The notes beneath the pieces are model-generated. The model was not told where the DNA came from. It searched no databases and saw nothing but the letters and a program-made list of their open reading frames with translations. The position numbers and the translations under genes were made by a program. A stretch of DNA of 20,102 nt, taken from assembly GCA_964438715.1 (NCBI GenBank), contig CAYTLQ010000257.1, forward strand, positions 1 to 20,102, written 5' to 3'. Source of the DNA: CAYTLQ01 sp964438715. Its GTDB lineage: Bacteria > Bacteroidota > Ignavibacteria > Ignavibacteriales > Ignavibacteriaceae. Positions 8,764 through 17,151 of the stretch are shown in pieces (position 1 is the first letter of the stretch; each line of letters opens with the position of its first letter).

Positions 8764-10329
8764 ATGCAAAAAGAAATTATTATCAATGCTACCGGCAACC
8801 AAACACGGGTGGCAATTACAGAAGACGGGTATTTAGTCGATTTCTTTGTCGACAACCCTGAAAACAGGCGTATGGTGGGGGATATTTACTTAGGGCAGGT
8901 TGCCCGTGTTCTTCCGGGTATCAAAGCCGCATTTATCGATATTGGAATGAAGCATGATGCATTTTTGCATTTCTCCGATATTGGCGAGCGTACCAGAGAA
9001 CTGCAATCACTTCTCGAAGATGATGAGGATGATGAAGAAGAAGCTCAATATGTTCAACAACCTGTAAAGAAGAATGAACGAGTCCCCGAATTAATTAATG
9101 GAGTACCAAAACTTCAAAAGGGACAGGAAATCTTAGTTCAGATTACAAAAGAACCTGTAACCAATAAAGGTGTAAGGGTAACTTCATCGATTTCAATAGC
9201 AGGCCGATTTTGTGTGCTTCTTCCTTATGATAATAAAATTGGTGTATCGAAAAAGATAACTGATTTTAAGGAACGAAAGCGTCTTCGTTCTATTGCTCGC
9301 GGTATTTTGCCGCCAAACGCGGGTCTGATCATCCGAACTGTTGCTCGCTCACAAAGTGAAGAGGCGCTGAAAGAGGATCTGCAGTATGTAAAAAAAATCT
9401 GGGAAAATATCGAAGAGTCACTGAAAGAAAAAAAACCACCGGAAATTGTCTATCAGGATTTAAGCACTACCACAAGTGTAATTCGAGATCTTTTTACTTC
9501 CGATGTCTCACGAATCTATGTTGATTCGAAAAAAATCTATAAACAGATCAGAGATTATGTTAACTCTATTCATCCGGAGTGGACGGAGAAGGTACAGCTC
9601 TATAAAGGGGAAGCATCGATATTTGATGCCTTCAAAATAGAAGAGCAAATTAAAACATTATTCGGTAGGCGTGTTCCTCTTAAGACCGGAGGTTACATAG
9701 TAATTGAGCATACTGAAGCAATGGTTGTAATAGATGTTAACAGTGGTAAGTATGCCGCAAGTAAAGATCAGGAAATTAATTCATTAAAGACGGATCTGGA
9801 AGCCTCCAGAGAAATAGCCCGGCAGTTACGCCTGCGGGATATAGGTGGATTAATCGTAATTGATTTTATTGATCTGGAAGATGAAAAGAACCGCAAAAAA
9901 GTTTACGACGAGTTAAAGAAGGAATTTAAAAAAGATCGGGCGAAAGTAGCGGTACTCCCTATGTCTGATTTCGGACTTGTACAAATTACCCGTCAGAGAA
10001 TTCGTCAGAATATTATGCAGGCTTTAACAGAAACTTGCCCTTATTGTATGGGTACCGGGCTACTGACGAAACAAAGCCATGTTATTTACGAAATTGAAGA
10101 ATGGTTAAGGAAATTTAAAGTAAACAGGGGCGAGCGGTCTATCACCTTAAAATGTCATCCGGTAATTGCGGCGAAACTGCGCGAAGGACGGCCAAAGACA
10201 ATAACGAAATTACAATTCAAGTATTTGCGTCTTATCAATGTTGTTGAGGATTCGCAATTAACGATGAATCAGTTTAAGGTTTTCAGTAAAAAAACAAATA
10301 CTGATATTACTGAGGATTTTATTAAATAA
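8764..10329 (+). CDS. rng: Ribonuclease E/G family endoribonuclease
   Basis: This endonuclease cuts single-stranded AU-rich RNA and acts in rRNA processing and mRNA decay. The 521 residues have an N-terminal S1 domain (GDIYLGQVARVLPGIKAAFIDIG, about 38-60) interrupted by an acidic insert around residues 82-97 (DDEDDEEE). The DNase I-like domain follows. The metal-ligand pair is D324 (VVIDVNSGKY) and D367 (IVIDFID), with the same 43-residue spacing as D303/D346 of E. coli RNase E. The Zn-link CPYC is at 425-428. There is no long C-terminal degradosome scaffold, so it is RNase G-like in length. The ATG lacks a Shine-Dalgarno sequence. Its own leader and the upstream terminator suggest a separate transcript. 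Confidence 0.95.
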   Translation: MQKEIIINATGNQTRVAITEDGYLVDFFVDNPENRRMVGDIYLGQVARVLPGIKAAFIDIGMKHDAFLHFSDIGERTRELQSLLEDDEDDEEEAQYVQQPVKKNERVPELINGVPKLQKGQEILVQITKEPVTNKGVRVTSSISIAGRFCVLLPYDNKIGVSKKITDFKERKRLRSIARGILPPNAGLIIRTVARSQSEEALKEDLQYVKKIWENIEESLKEKKPPEIVYQDLSTTTSVIRDLFTSDVSRIYVDSKKIYKQIRDYVNSIHPEWTEKVQLYKGEASIFDAFKIEEQIKTLFGRRVPLKTGGYIVIEHTEAMVVIDVNSGKYAASKDQEINSLKTDLEASREIARQLRLRDIGGLIVIDFIDLEDEKNRKKVYDELKKEFKKDRAKVAVLPMSDFGLVQITRQRIRQNIMQALTETCPYCMGTGLLTKQSHVIYEIEEWLRKFKVNRGERSITLKCHPVIAAKLREGRPKTITKLQFKYLRLINVVEDSQLTMNQFKVFSKKTNTDITEDFIK

Positions 10330-10412
10330 GAGACTATCGTATATCCGAACCATAAAATTGAATGAGATTTTTTTCGTAATTTTCCTATTGTAAGAACAAA
10401 AAAGAGGATGCA

Positions 10413-11060
10413 ATGAAAATATTCATCGATACCGCTAATATTCAAGAAATTAAAGAAGCTGCAATGCTTGGAATTCTGGATGGCGTTACAACAAACCCTT
10501 CTCTCGTTGTAAAAGAAGGACGCGATTTTCGGAAACTGCTCGATGAAATTCTTACAATTGTTGACGGACCGGTAAGCGCTGAGGTAATTGCAACAGATTA
10601 TGAAGGCATCCTGAAAGAAGGACGAGAACTTTCGAAAATACACAAAAATATATTAGTGAAAGTGCCTCTCATTAAGGAAGGATTGAAAGCCGTAAAAACA
10701 TTTTCCGATGAGGGAATTAAAACGAATGTTACTCTTTGTTTCAGCCCTTCTCAGGCAGTTTTAGCTGCAAAAGCCGGAGCAACCTATATTAGTCCTTTTG
10801 TCGGAAGATTAGATGACATTAGTACCGAAGGTATGCAGCTCATCGATCAGATTGTTCAGATTTACCGGAATTATGATTTTGCTACACAGGTTCTGGTAGC
10901 CAGTATCAGACACCCATTACATTTTGTTGATGCCTGTATGATTGGCGCAGATGTCTGTACAATACCATTCTCTGTAATAGACAGGTTATTTAATCATCCA
11001 CTGACAGATCTGGGATTAGAGAAATTCCTGAGTGACTGGAACAAATCTCAGAAGAAGTGA
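10413..11060 (+). CDS. tal: Transaldolase (short FSA/TalC-type)
   Basis: The short transaldolase family moves a dihydroxyacetone unit between sugar phosphates in the pentose phosphate pathway; a subset are fructose-6-phosphate aldolases. The 215-residue TIM barrel shows MKIFIDTANIQEIKEA, GVTTNPSL (24-31) and the Schiff-base lysine K83 in ILVKVPL. Residue 57 is Glu (SAEV) and residue 129 is Phe (SPFVGRLDD). Fructose-6-phosphate aldolase has Gln and Tyr at these places, so transaldolase activity is the better call. GAGG lies 5 nt before the ATG. The 83-nt gap after rng may hold a promoter, but I see no clear box. The gene ends in TGA. Confidence 0.93.
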   Translation: MKIFIDTANIQEIKEAAMLGILDGVTTNPSLVVKEGRDFRKLLDEILTIVDGPVSAEVIATDYEGILKEGRELSKIHKNILVKVPLIKEGLKAVKTFSDEGIKTNVTLCFSPSQAVLAAKAGATYISPFVGRLDDISTEGMQLIDQIVQIYRNYDFATQVLVASIRHPLHFVDACMIGADVCTIPFSVIDRLFNHPLTDLGLEKFLSDWNKSQKK

Positions 11061-11114
11061 GTAGAGTAAGTTGAATATAATTAACTATTAATTTCGAATT
11101 TCGACAGGTTAACC

Positions 11115-12197
11115 TTGAAAAAGACAAAATTTTATTCTGTACATAAAAATTTAAATGCAAAAATTGTTGAGTTCGCGGGATTTCAGATGCCGATTCAGTA
11201 TAATTCAATAATTGCTGAACATAAAGCGGTTCGTAATTCTGTAGGTGTGTTTGATGTAAGCCATATGGGCGAAGTTATAATAAAGGGTGAAAAAGCATTT
11301 GATTTTGTTCAAAACCTTACTGTGAATGATGTTTCGAAATTATTCCCGGGAAGAGTTCAGTATTCAGCGATGTGTTATAAAGATGGCGGCATAGTTGATG
11401 ATTTACTTGTCTATTGTATTCGTAATGACGAATATATGCTGGTAATTAATGCCTCAAATATTGAAAAAGATGTTGCGTGGATGAACGAAAACAACTCTCA
11501 TGGAGTAATAATCGATAACCAGAGTGATGCGTTTTCTTTACTCGCAATACAAGGACCGAATTCGAAAAATGTGGTTGAAAGATTGCTGGGAGTTGAGCTA
11601 TCAATTGAATATTATCATTTTGTACAGAGTTTTTATCAAGGTAAGGAATTTATTGTTTCACGAACCGGATATACCGGTGAGTTAGGCTATGAATTATATT
11701 TTAAGGGTGATGAAGAATTTTCAGTTGCGTTATGGAATAAACTTTTTGAAGTCGGAGAGGAATTTAAGATAACTCCTGTTGGTCTGGGTGCAAGAGACTC
11801 ACTGCGCCTCGAAATGGGATTTTGTTTATATGGTAACGATATAGATGCAACAACAAATCCCCTTGAGGCAGGTTTGGGATGGATTACCCGTCTTAATAAA
11901 TCATCTTTTATTGGTAAAGAAGCTCTGCTTAAAGTAAAAGAAGAGGGCCTTCGGCGAAAATTAACACCGCTCATAACAGAAGAAAAAGTTTTTCCTCGTC
12001 ATGGATATGATATAACTTCGGGTGGAAAAATTATTGGTAAGGTAACCAGTGGAACTGTTAGCCCTATTCTTGAAAAAGGAATAGCTCTTGCATATATTGA
12101 TGTGCCTTATGCAAATGGAGATAATCAGGTAAATTTTATGATAAGGGGTAAAGAATACCCTGCTTCCATAGTAAAATTGCCCTTTATTGAAAAATAA
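11115..12197 (+). CDS. gcvT: Aminomethyltransferase, glycine cleavage T-protein
   Basis: GcvT transfers the methylene group from the lipoyl H-protein aminomethyl intermediate to tetrahydrofolate and releases ammonia. The 360-residue protein has the family length. Motifs are GVFDVSHMGE, GGIVDD with the D95-D96 pair where the catalytic Asp lies, GYTGELGYELY (185-195), GLGARDSLRLEMG and a C-terminal beta-barrel domain with KVTSGTVSP. The start is TTG; the frame is closed by a TAA about 30 nt upstream, and KKTKFYSVHKNLNAK after it matches the normal N-terminus. gcvH and gcvP are not in the window. Spacing to the transaldolase is 54 nt and to comB 44 nt. Confidence 0.95.
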   Translation: MKKTKFYSVHKNLNAKIVEFAGFQMPIQYNSIIAEHKAVRNSVGVFDVSHMGEVIIKGEKAFDFVQNLTVNDVSKLFPGRVQYSAMCYKDGGIVDDLLVYCIRNDEYMLVINASNIEKDVAWMNENNSHGVIIDNQSDAFSLLAIQGPNSKNVVERLLGVELSIEYYHFVQSFYQGKEFIVSRTGYTGELGYELYFKGDEEFSVALWNKLFEVGEEFKITPVGLGARDSLRLEMGFCLYGNDIDATTNPLEAGLGWITRLNKSSFIGKEALLKVKEEGLRRKLTPLITEEKVFPRHGYDITSGGKIIGKVTSGTVSPILEKGIALAYIDVPYANGDNQVNFMIRGKEYPASIVKLPFIEK

Positions 12198-12241
12198 TCG
12201 GGTAATTTTGGGGAATCGGATACTCAGAAAGGTGATGAAGG

Positions 12242-13024
12242 ATGAAGGTTAATGTTTTATTTGCCCCGGTGGCAGTTGACGAGTTGTATTTTAGTGGAAA
12301 GACTGTAGTTGTAATCGATGTGCTAAGGGCAACCAGTTCAATTGTTGCCGCATTGATAAACGGAGCAAAAGAGATAATTCCTGTGAATTCTGTGGATTTC
12401 GCAGTGAAAGTTTCCAGTAGTATGTTTGGTGGTCTAACTATACTCGCGGGTGAGCGTAATACCAGGAAAATTGATGGCTTTAATCTTGGTAACTCGCCAT
12501 TGGAGTTTACGGTTGAAACGGTTTCCGGTAAATCAATTATCCTCTTTACCACCAATGGTACTAAAGCAATTGTCAAAACGAAATTCAGCGAAAGGACGAT
12601 TATTTCTTCTTTTCTTAATTTGTCTGCCTCAGCGAAGTATATTCATTCACTTAATACAAATCTTGAAATACTTTGCTCGTGAAGAAACAATCTTTTCAGT
12701 ATAGAAGATACTGTGTGTGCAGGTAGATTGATAAATGAACTTACTGCTCTCGATGAATCAATTGAGTTATCCGACTCGGCAAAGGCTTCGGTAGCTCTCG
12801 CAAAATCGAGTGGAAAAAATATCAAAAAAATGTTTGCTGAATCGGAGCATGGGAAAATTCTTATTGAAAATGGTTTCGGTGAAGATCTGAAATTTTGCTC
12901 GCGGTTAAATATTACTGATATTATTCCTGTTTTCATTCAAAATGCAATAAAGCCGGTTTACATTGAAAAAGAAGCACCGGTAGTACCTGTTGATGAAGTA
13001 AGCGGCGAGGATGGCAAAGCGTAA
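12242..13024 (+). pseudogene. comB: comB-family 2-phosphosulfolactate phosphatase, interrupted by an in-frame TGA
   Basis: ComB hydrolyses 2-phosphosulfolactate to sulfolactate, a step of coenzyme M synthesis in archaea; many bacteria carry homologues of uncertain role. The first half (146 codons) shows VVVIDVLRATSS (D26, R29), AGERN (69-73), GFNLGNSP and TTNGT (103-107). Codon 147 is TGA (12680-12682). The same frame then continues with clear family sequence (SIEDTVCAGRLINEL, GEDLKFCSRLNITDIIPVF) to the stop at 13024, for 260 codons in all, a normal length. Homologues usually have Gly after the C-(A/S) pair, so GGA to TGA is a one-base change. A Shine-Dalgarno-like AAAGG lies 9 nt before the ATG. 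The end overlaps ftsK by 14 nt. It may be a recent pseudogene, a sequence error or a readthrough gene; without readthrough the product lacks its C-terminal 113 residues. Confidence 0.8.
12697..12713 (+). other. Short hairpin 14 nt downstream of the comB in-frame TGA
   Basis: CAGTAT (12697-12702) and ATACTG (12708-12713) form a perfect 6-bp stem with loop AGAAG. The loop begins 20 nt after the TGA and has G as its second base. Both features fall within the loose published description of bacterial SECIS elements, but the hairpin is small, AT-rich and inside conserved coding sequence, so it may be chance. Confidence 0.25.
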
Positions 13025-15497
13025 ACATAAAAAAGCAAAACAGGAAGAACCTGAAATTACGGAGCAGGCAAATCATAAGCATAAAAGTATATTAGGTATT
13101 GTACTTCTTGTAGCCGGGCTGTTTATTTTTTTCAGTATCATTTCTTACACGCGCAGTGATGATGGAATTCTGCACTTTAATTTGGTGAAGGATTTTTCCA
13201 CTGTACCACAAGGTAAATCAGGCATAACCGGAAATTGGCTGGGCACTATTGGTGCGTATGTTTCGTATTTTTTTCTCCGAAACACAATAGGAATATTTTC
13301 CCTTATTTTCCCTGCTTTATTTTTTTTATGGGGTATCGGGCAATTTGTTGATATTTCACTAGAAAAGAAACTTCGCATTACTAATCTTGCATTATTCTTC
13401 GGACTTCTATCATCTGCTTTTTTTGGTATTATACGGCACGAGCAGTGGCTGTTTTATTCATTTTATGAACTGAATGGTCAGTTAGGAGATGTGATTGCTT
13501 CGGTGCTTGTTTCACTTCTTGGAGCATTAGGCAGTATTTTATTGATCTTTGCTATTTCTACAGTGGTATTTGTTATAGCATTCGATCTAAATTTATTACG
13601 GATTTTTCAAAACCTTCAGGAGCGTGGTAAAGTACTGACGGACAAAATTCAGACTGCCAAAGATAATGCACTCTCTTCAAAAGAAGCGGAATCAGAGAAG
13701 ATTACCGATAAGCCGCAGAAGAAAAAAATTACTACTCAGCCGGATGTTATGGATCCTGTTATTATTACACCAGCCGAACCACGAAAAACAAATATTAAAA
13801 TTAACCGAACAGAACCTGTGGACTCTACCGGCAGAACGAAAACATCTCTTAATGTAAAACAAAAAAGTACTGATTCTGATTCATCAGAAAATGGTGAACT
13901 ATCAGAAAAAGAAAATATTCGAATTAGTACTAACACAGATGAAATTCCCGATTCCGAAGATATACGGGCAATAAGGGAAATGGAGTCGGAGTTACCTGAA
14001 CCATGGGAAGAAAATATAAATTATCAAATGCCATCATTAAATCTGTTGATAGATCCCCCCGAGCAAAATTTTGTTATTGCCGAAGAGGAGTTGAAGCGAA
14101 ATGCAAAACAGTTAAAAGAAAAATTGGCGCTTTTTGATATTGAGATTGAAGATATTGAAGTTACTCCCGGTCCTGTGGTGACGCTTTACGAAATAAAACC
14201 GGCACCGGGTGTCAAAATATCCAGGATCGTAAGTCTTGAAAATGATATAGCGCTGGCGCTTGCCGCTAAAGGTATAAGAATTATTGCCCCAATTCCCGGA
14301 AAGAGCGCCATTGGTGTTGAAATACCAAATTCTGAAGCGTCATTGGTAGTTGCGAAATCTGTATTAAGTTTCCTGTCGCAGTCGAAGGCTGAGCTTCCAT
14401 TAGCTTTAGGGAAGACTATTTCAGGCGATGTGTATATAACCGATTTATCAAAAATGCCGCATCTTCTTATAGCAGGGGCAACAGGTGCAGGTAAAAGCGT
14501 CGGTGTAAATATGATAATTGCAAGTTTATTGTATTCACGACACCCTGCTCAGGTGAAACTTGCAATTGTTGATCCGAAAAAAATTGAGTTGGCGTTTTAT
14601 TCTAAACTACGCCAGCACTTCCTTGCTATTTGTCCTGATCTTGATGAGGATATTGTAACAGTACCGATGAATGCGGTATTGTTGTTAAAGTCGGTTGAAC
14701 TGGAAATGGAAAAGCGATATGATATGCTTGCAAAAGCAGGTGTACGAAATATTATAGACTATAACGCGAAAATTGTTTCCGGTAAACCGATGAAAGAAGC
14801 CCCGGGGATTAAGCATCATTTCCTGCCATACATTGTTGTTATTGTTGATGAACTTGCGGACCTTATGATAACCTCGGGTAAGGAAATTGAAGAACCTATT
14901 ACACGCCTCGCCCAATTAGCGAGAGCAGTTGGAATTCATCTTATTCTTGCAACACAACGCCCAAGTGTTAATGTTATTACCGGTACAATTAAGGCAAATT
15001 TTTCAACAAGAATTGCATATCAGGTGGCTACAAAGATTGATTCCCGAACTATTCTTGATATGAATGGGGGAGAACAATTATTGGGTCGCGGGGATATGTT
15101 ATTTCTTCCACCCGGCTCCCCAAAGCCAATCCGTATTCAGAATGCTTTTATTTCCACTGATGAAGTTGAGAAAATTACCGATTATATAAAATTACAACCC
15201 GGATTTTCTAAACCATATTACTTACCCTCGGTTTATGATAAAAAGCGGTCAGGCGATAAGGCTAAAATTAGTGATCTCGATCCGCTGTTTGAAGATGCGG
15301 CACGGGTGATTATTCAAAGTAAACAAGCATCTGTTTCGCTTTTACAGCGCAGGCTGAAACTTGGATATGCCAGAGCCGCAAGAATAATGGACCAATTAGA
15401 AGAAGCCGGAATAGTCGGTCCAAATGATGGAAGTAAAGCACGGACAATTCTTGTGGAAAATGAGGAACAGTTAGAAACAATTCTAAGAAATTTGTAA
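13011..15497 (+). CDS. ftsK: DNA translocase FtsK/SpoIIIE
   Basis: FtsK sits at the division septum and pumps DNA to resolve chromosome dimers. The 828-residue protein starts with a Lys-rich cytosolic tail and about four membrane segments (near 26-47, 80-113, 119-142 and 156-193). A charged, low-complexity linker follows (about 205-335). The motor domain has Walker A GATGAGKS (489-496), Walker B IVVIVDELADLM (about 608-619) and the ILATQRPS segment. The C-terminal gamma winged-helix domain (about 770-828: QASVSLLQRRLKLGYARAARIMDQ) is the part that reads the DNA polarity signal in known FtsK proteins. The ATG overlaps the end of comB by 14 nt and is directly abutted by GCGAGG, which implies coupling to comB translation. 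Confidence 0.97.
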   Translation: MAKRKHKKAKQEEPEITEQANHKHKSILGIVLLVAGLFIFFSIISYTRSDDGILHFNLVKDFSTVPQGKSGITGNWLGTIGAYVSYFFLRNTIGIFSLIFPALFFLWGIGQFVDISLEKKLRITNLALFFGLLSSAFFGIIRHEQWLFYSFYELNGQLGDVIASVLVSLLGALGSILLIFAISTVVFVIAFDLNLLRIFQNLQERGKVLTDKIQTAKDNALSSKEAESEKITDKPQKKKITTQPDVMDPVIITPAEPRKTNIKINRTEPVDSTGRTKTSLNVKQKSTDSDSSENGELSEKENIRISTNTDEIPDSEDIRAIREMESELPEPWEENINYQMPSLNLLIDPPEQNFVIAEEELKRNAKQLKEKLALFDIEIEDIEVTPGPVVTLYEIKPAPGVKISRIVSLENDIALALAAKGIRIIAPIPGKSAIGVEIPNSEASLVVAKSVLSFLSQSKAELPLALGKTISGDVYITDLSKMPHLLIAGATGAGKSVGVNMIIASLLYSRHPAQVKLAIVDPKKIELAFYSKLRQHFLAICPDLDEDIVTVPMNAVLLLKSVELEMEKRYDMLAKAGVRNIIDYNAKIVSGKPMKEAPGIKHHFLPYIVVIVDELADLMITSGKEIEEPITRLAQLARAVGIHLILATQRPSVNVITGTIKANFSTRIAYQVATKIDSRTILDMNGGEQLLGRGDMLFLPPGSPKPIRIQNAFISTDEVEKITDYIKLQPGFSKPYYLPSVYDKKRSGDKAKISDLDPLFEDAARVIIQSKQASVSLLQRRLKLGYARAARIMDQLEEAGIVGPNDGSKARTILVENEEQLETILRNL

Positions 15498-15503
15498 TTA
15501 TGC

Positions 15504-15507
15504 GGAG
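15504..15507 (+). promoter_or_regulatory. Shine-Dalgarno GGAG that decides the lolA start
   Basis: GGAG lies 5 nt before the ATG at 15513. A TTG at 15510 is too close and an ATG at 15519 is further away, so 15513 is the best start. All three give the same signal peptide apart from one to three residues. Confidence 0.6.
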
Positions 15508-15512
15508 ATTTG

Positions 15513-16106
15513 ATGTCAATGAATAAACGATTTATCTATTTTTTTATTATTATACACTTTGTGCTGTTTGCAGAAGTTAATGCGGATGAGTTACTAACGA
15601 AAGCACAGTCAAAATTTCAATCACTAAAAGATCTCAAGCTATCGTTTAAAGCTTCCTCAGGTAAGGTAATTAAATCGAAAGGCACTTATTACTTTAAGAA
15701 AGAAAATAAATCAAGAGTTGAACTGAGTTCTTTAACATTAATCACTGACGGGAAAACTACCTGGAGTTATAGTCATAAAGACAAAAAGGTGATAGTTTCT
15801 CACTACCGTGAAGATGATATTTCAATGCTTAGTATTTCAAAGATCATCACCGAATATCCGGAACGCTGTTCAATTTCTGAAGAAAATCGAAAAATGGTAC
15901 TGCGTCCAAAATCGGGAGAGCTAAATTTTAATGAGATTTCAATTTATTTTACATCCGAGTATCTGCCGGCAAAAATTGAAATAACCGACAAACAGGGCGA
16001 GACTACCATGATTACATTCTCAAACATTCAAACCGACTCTGGTCTCAAAGAAGAGTTGTTCCAATTCATAACTCCGGAAGGAACCAAGGTAATTGACCTC
16101 AGGTAA
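15513..16106 (+). CDS. lolA: Outer membrane lipoprotein carrier protein LolA family
   Basis: LolA carries lipoproteins through the periplasm from the LolCDE exporter to the outer membrane. The product (197 residues from the ATG chosen) has a signal peptide (KRF, then a hydrophobic run IYFFIIIHFVLFA, with likely cleavage near VNA-DE). The half-barrel fold follows: an early helix LLTKAQSKFQSLKDLKLSF, then the typical KGTYYFKKENKSRVEL and LITDGKTTWSYSHKDKKVIV, and late strands ending with FQFITPEGTKVIDLR, matching the family end. It lies 15 nt after ftsK, a pairing seen in related bacteria. The family is divergent, so substrate specificity is not readable. Confidence 0.88.
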   Translation: MSMNKRFIYFFIIIHFVLFAEVNADELLTKAQSKFQSLKDLKLSFKASSGKVIKSKGTYYFKKENKSRVELSSLTLITDGKTTWSYSHKDKKVIVSHYREDDISMLSISKIITEYPERCSISEENRKMVLRPKSGELNFNEISIYFTSEYLPAKIEITDKQGETTMITFSNIQTDSGLKEELFQFITPEGTKVIDLR

Positions 16107-17151
16107 AAAAGGCAGCTTACTTACTGAAGCTTCAGGCGTAGTATTTTCTATAATTCTCAGCGTAATATTCCTCTACATTGCTTTTCAGGGCATTGATACG
16201 GATTCTTTTTTACACGCTTTTGATAATGTAAATTATTTTTATGTCGTGTTATTTGCCTTATCAATACTTAGTGCACATTATATACGCGCAATCCGCTGGA
16301 AAGTAATGTTAAAATCGGTAAAGCCTGATGTATCGGTTCATCACTCTTTCGGTGCAATTATGATAGGGTATGGAGTTAATAATGCTATTCCTCGTCTTGG
16401 AGAAGTTTCAAGGGCTATTCTACTGGGTCAGTATGAACAGATTTCCCGTTCATCCATTCTAGGTAGTATAGTTCTTGAAAGAATTATTGATATCATTTTA
16501 TTTGGTCTGGCAGTGCTACTTGCAGGGATATTGTACGAAGGAAATTTGTATCAATCATTTCCATGGTTAAAGACCACATTTTTTTTCGGTATTATTTTCA
16601 TGGCGGGGCTTATTACAATAGTTGTGTTATCAGTTAAATACAGGGAACGATTCTATACTACTGTAATTAAATTTATTCAGAAATTTTCACCAACATTGGC
16701 GAAGAATCTGGGAATAATTTTCGAGAAAATGATTATCGGTTTTAACTGTCTGCAAAGCACCAGTGCATTTGTAAGCGTTCTTGTTCTCTCAGCATTAATT
16801 ATGATCAATTATGGCGTAAACTCCTATATCGGGTTTTTAATGCTTGATATGCAGAAAATTGTTCCTGTGAACCTGACTATGGCATGGGTGGTTATGAGTA
16901 TTGGTGGTATTGGGGTAATGATTCCTACTCCGGGAGGAATTGGTTCATATCATTCAATAACAAAGGCAGTGTTAACATTATTGTATCCTTTTCCAAGTGG
17001 AATAAGTGTTGCGTATGCTGTGCTTACACATGGAATATCCTATGTAATACATTCAGTTGTTGCGGCATTTTACTTTCTGATGTTTCGGATACGATATAAA
17101 AATGTTCCAGGTAAATCCCTTTTTAAATTTGAGGAAGTACCCACCGAATGA
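16093..17151 (+). CDS. UPF0104 / lysylphosphatidylglycerol synthase TM-like (flippase-like) membrane protein
   Basis: This 352-residue integral membrane protein belongs to the family related to the flippase half of MprF and to AglD. Proposed roles are moving lipids or lipid-linked glycans across the inner membrane; the actual substrate here is unknown. About eight hydrophobic segments are visible. Family signatures are HYIRAIRWKVML, GYGVNNAIPRLGEVSRAILL, SIVLERIIDIILFG and MIPTPGGIGSYHS near the C-terminus. There is no synthetase domain. The TTG start overlaps lolA by 14 nt, with AAGG just upstream; an in-frame ATG does not occur until well inside the first conserved region. It sits among envelope genes, and uppP two genes on hints at polyprenyl-phosphate or lipid traffic. 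Confidence 0.85.
   Translation: MTSGKKGSLLTEASGVVFSIILSVIFLYIAFQGIDTDSFLHAFDNVNYFYVVLFALSILSAHYIRAIRWKVMLKSVKPDVSVHHSFGAIMIGYGVNNAIPRLGEVSRAILLGQYEQISRSSILGSIVLERIIDIILFGLAVLLAGILYEGNLYQSFPWLKTTFFFGIIFMAGLITIVVLSVKYRERFYTTVIKFIQKFSPTLAKNLGIIFEKMIIGFNCLQSTSAFVSVLVLSALIMINYGVNSYIGFLMLDMQKIVPVNLTMAWVVMSIGGIGVMIPTPGGIGSYHSITKAVLTLLYPFPSGISVAYAVLTHGISYVIHSVVAAFYFLMFRIRYKNVPGKSLFKFEEVPTE

Noticed and set aside
8564..8861. Two overlapping open frames between pnp and rng
   Set aside because: They run into the rng coding region out of frame, have no recognisable domain, no Shine-Dalgarno sequence and hydrophobic AT-driven composition.
10330..10412. Promoter boxes before the transaldolase gene
   Set aside because: A TTGAAT and a TATTGT are present but 22 bp apart, and neither fits a Bacteroidota-type promoter well.
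11090..11103. Tandem AATTTCG repeat before gcvT
   Set aside because: Only two 7-bp units in AT-rich DNA, with no further symmetry; too easily chance.
12713..13024. Second half of comB as an independent small gene starting at GTG 12713
   Set aside because: The GTG lies in the middle of the conserved EDTVCAG motif and the frame is continuous with the upstream half.
12242..13024. Genome-wide UGA recoding to glycine
   Set aside because: Four other genes here end in TGA at their natural family lengths, so UGA is a normal stop.
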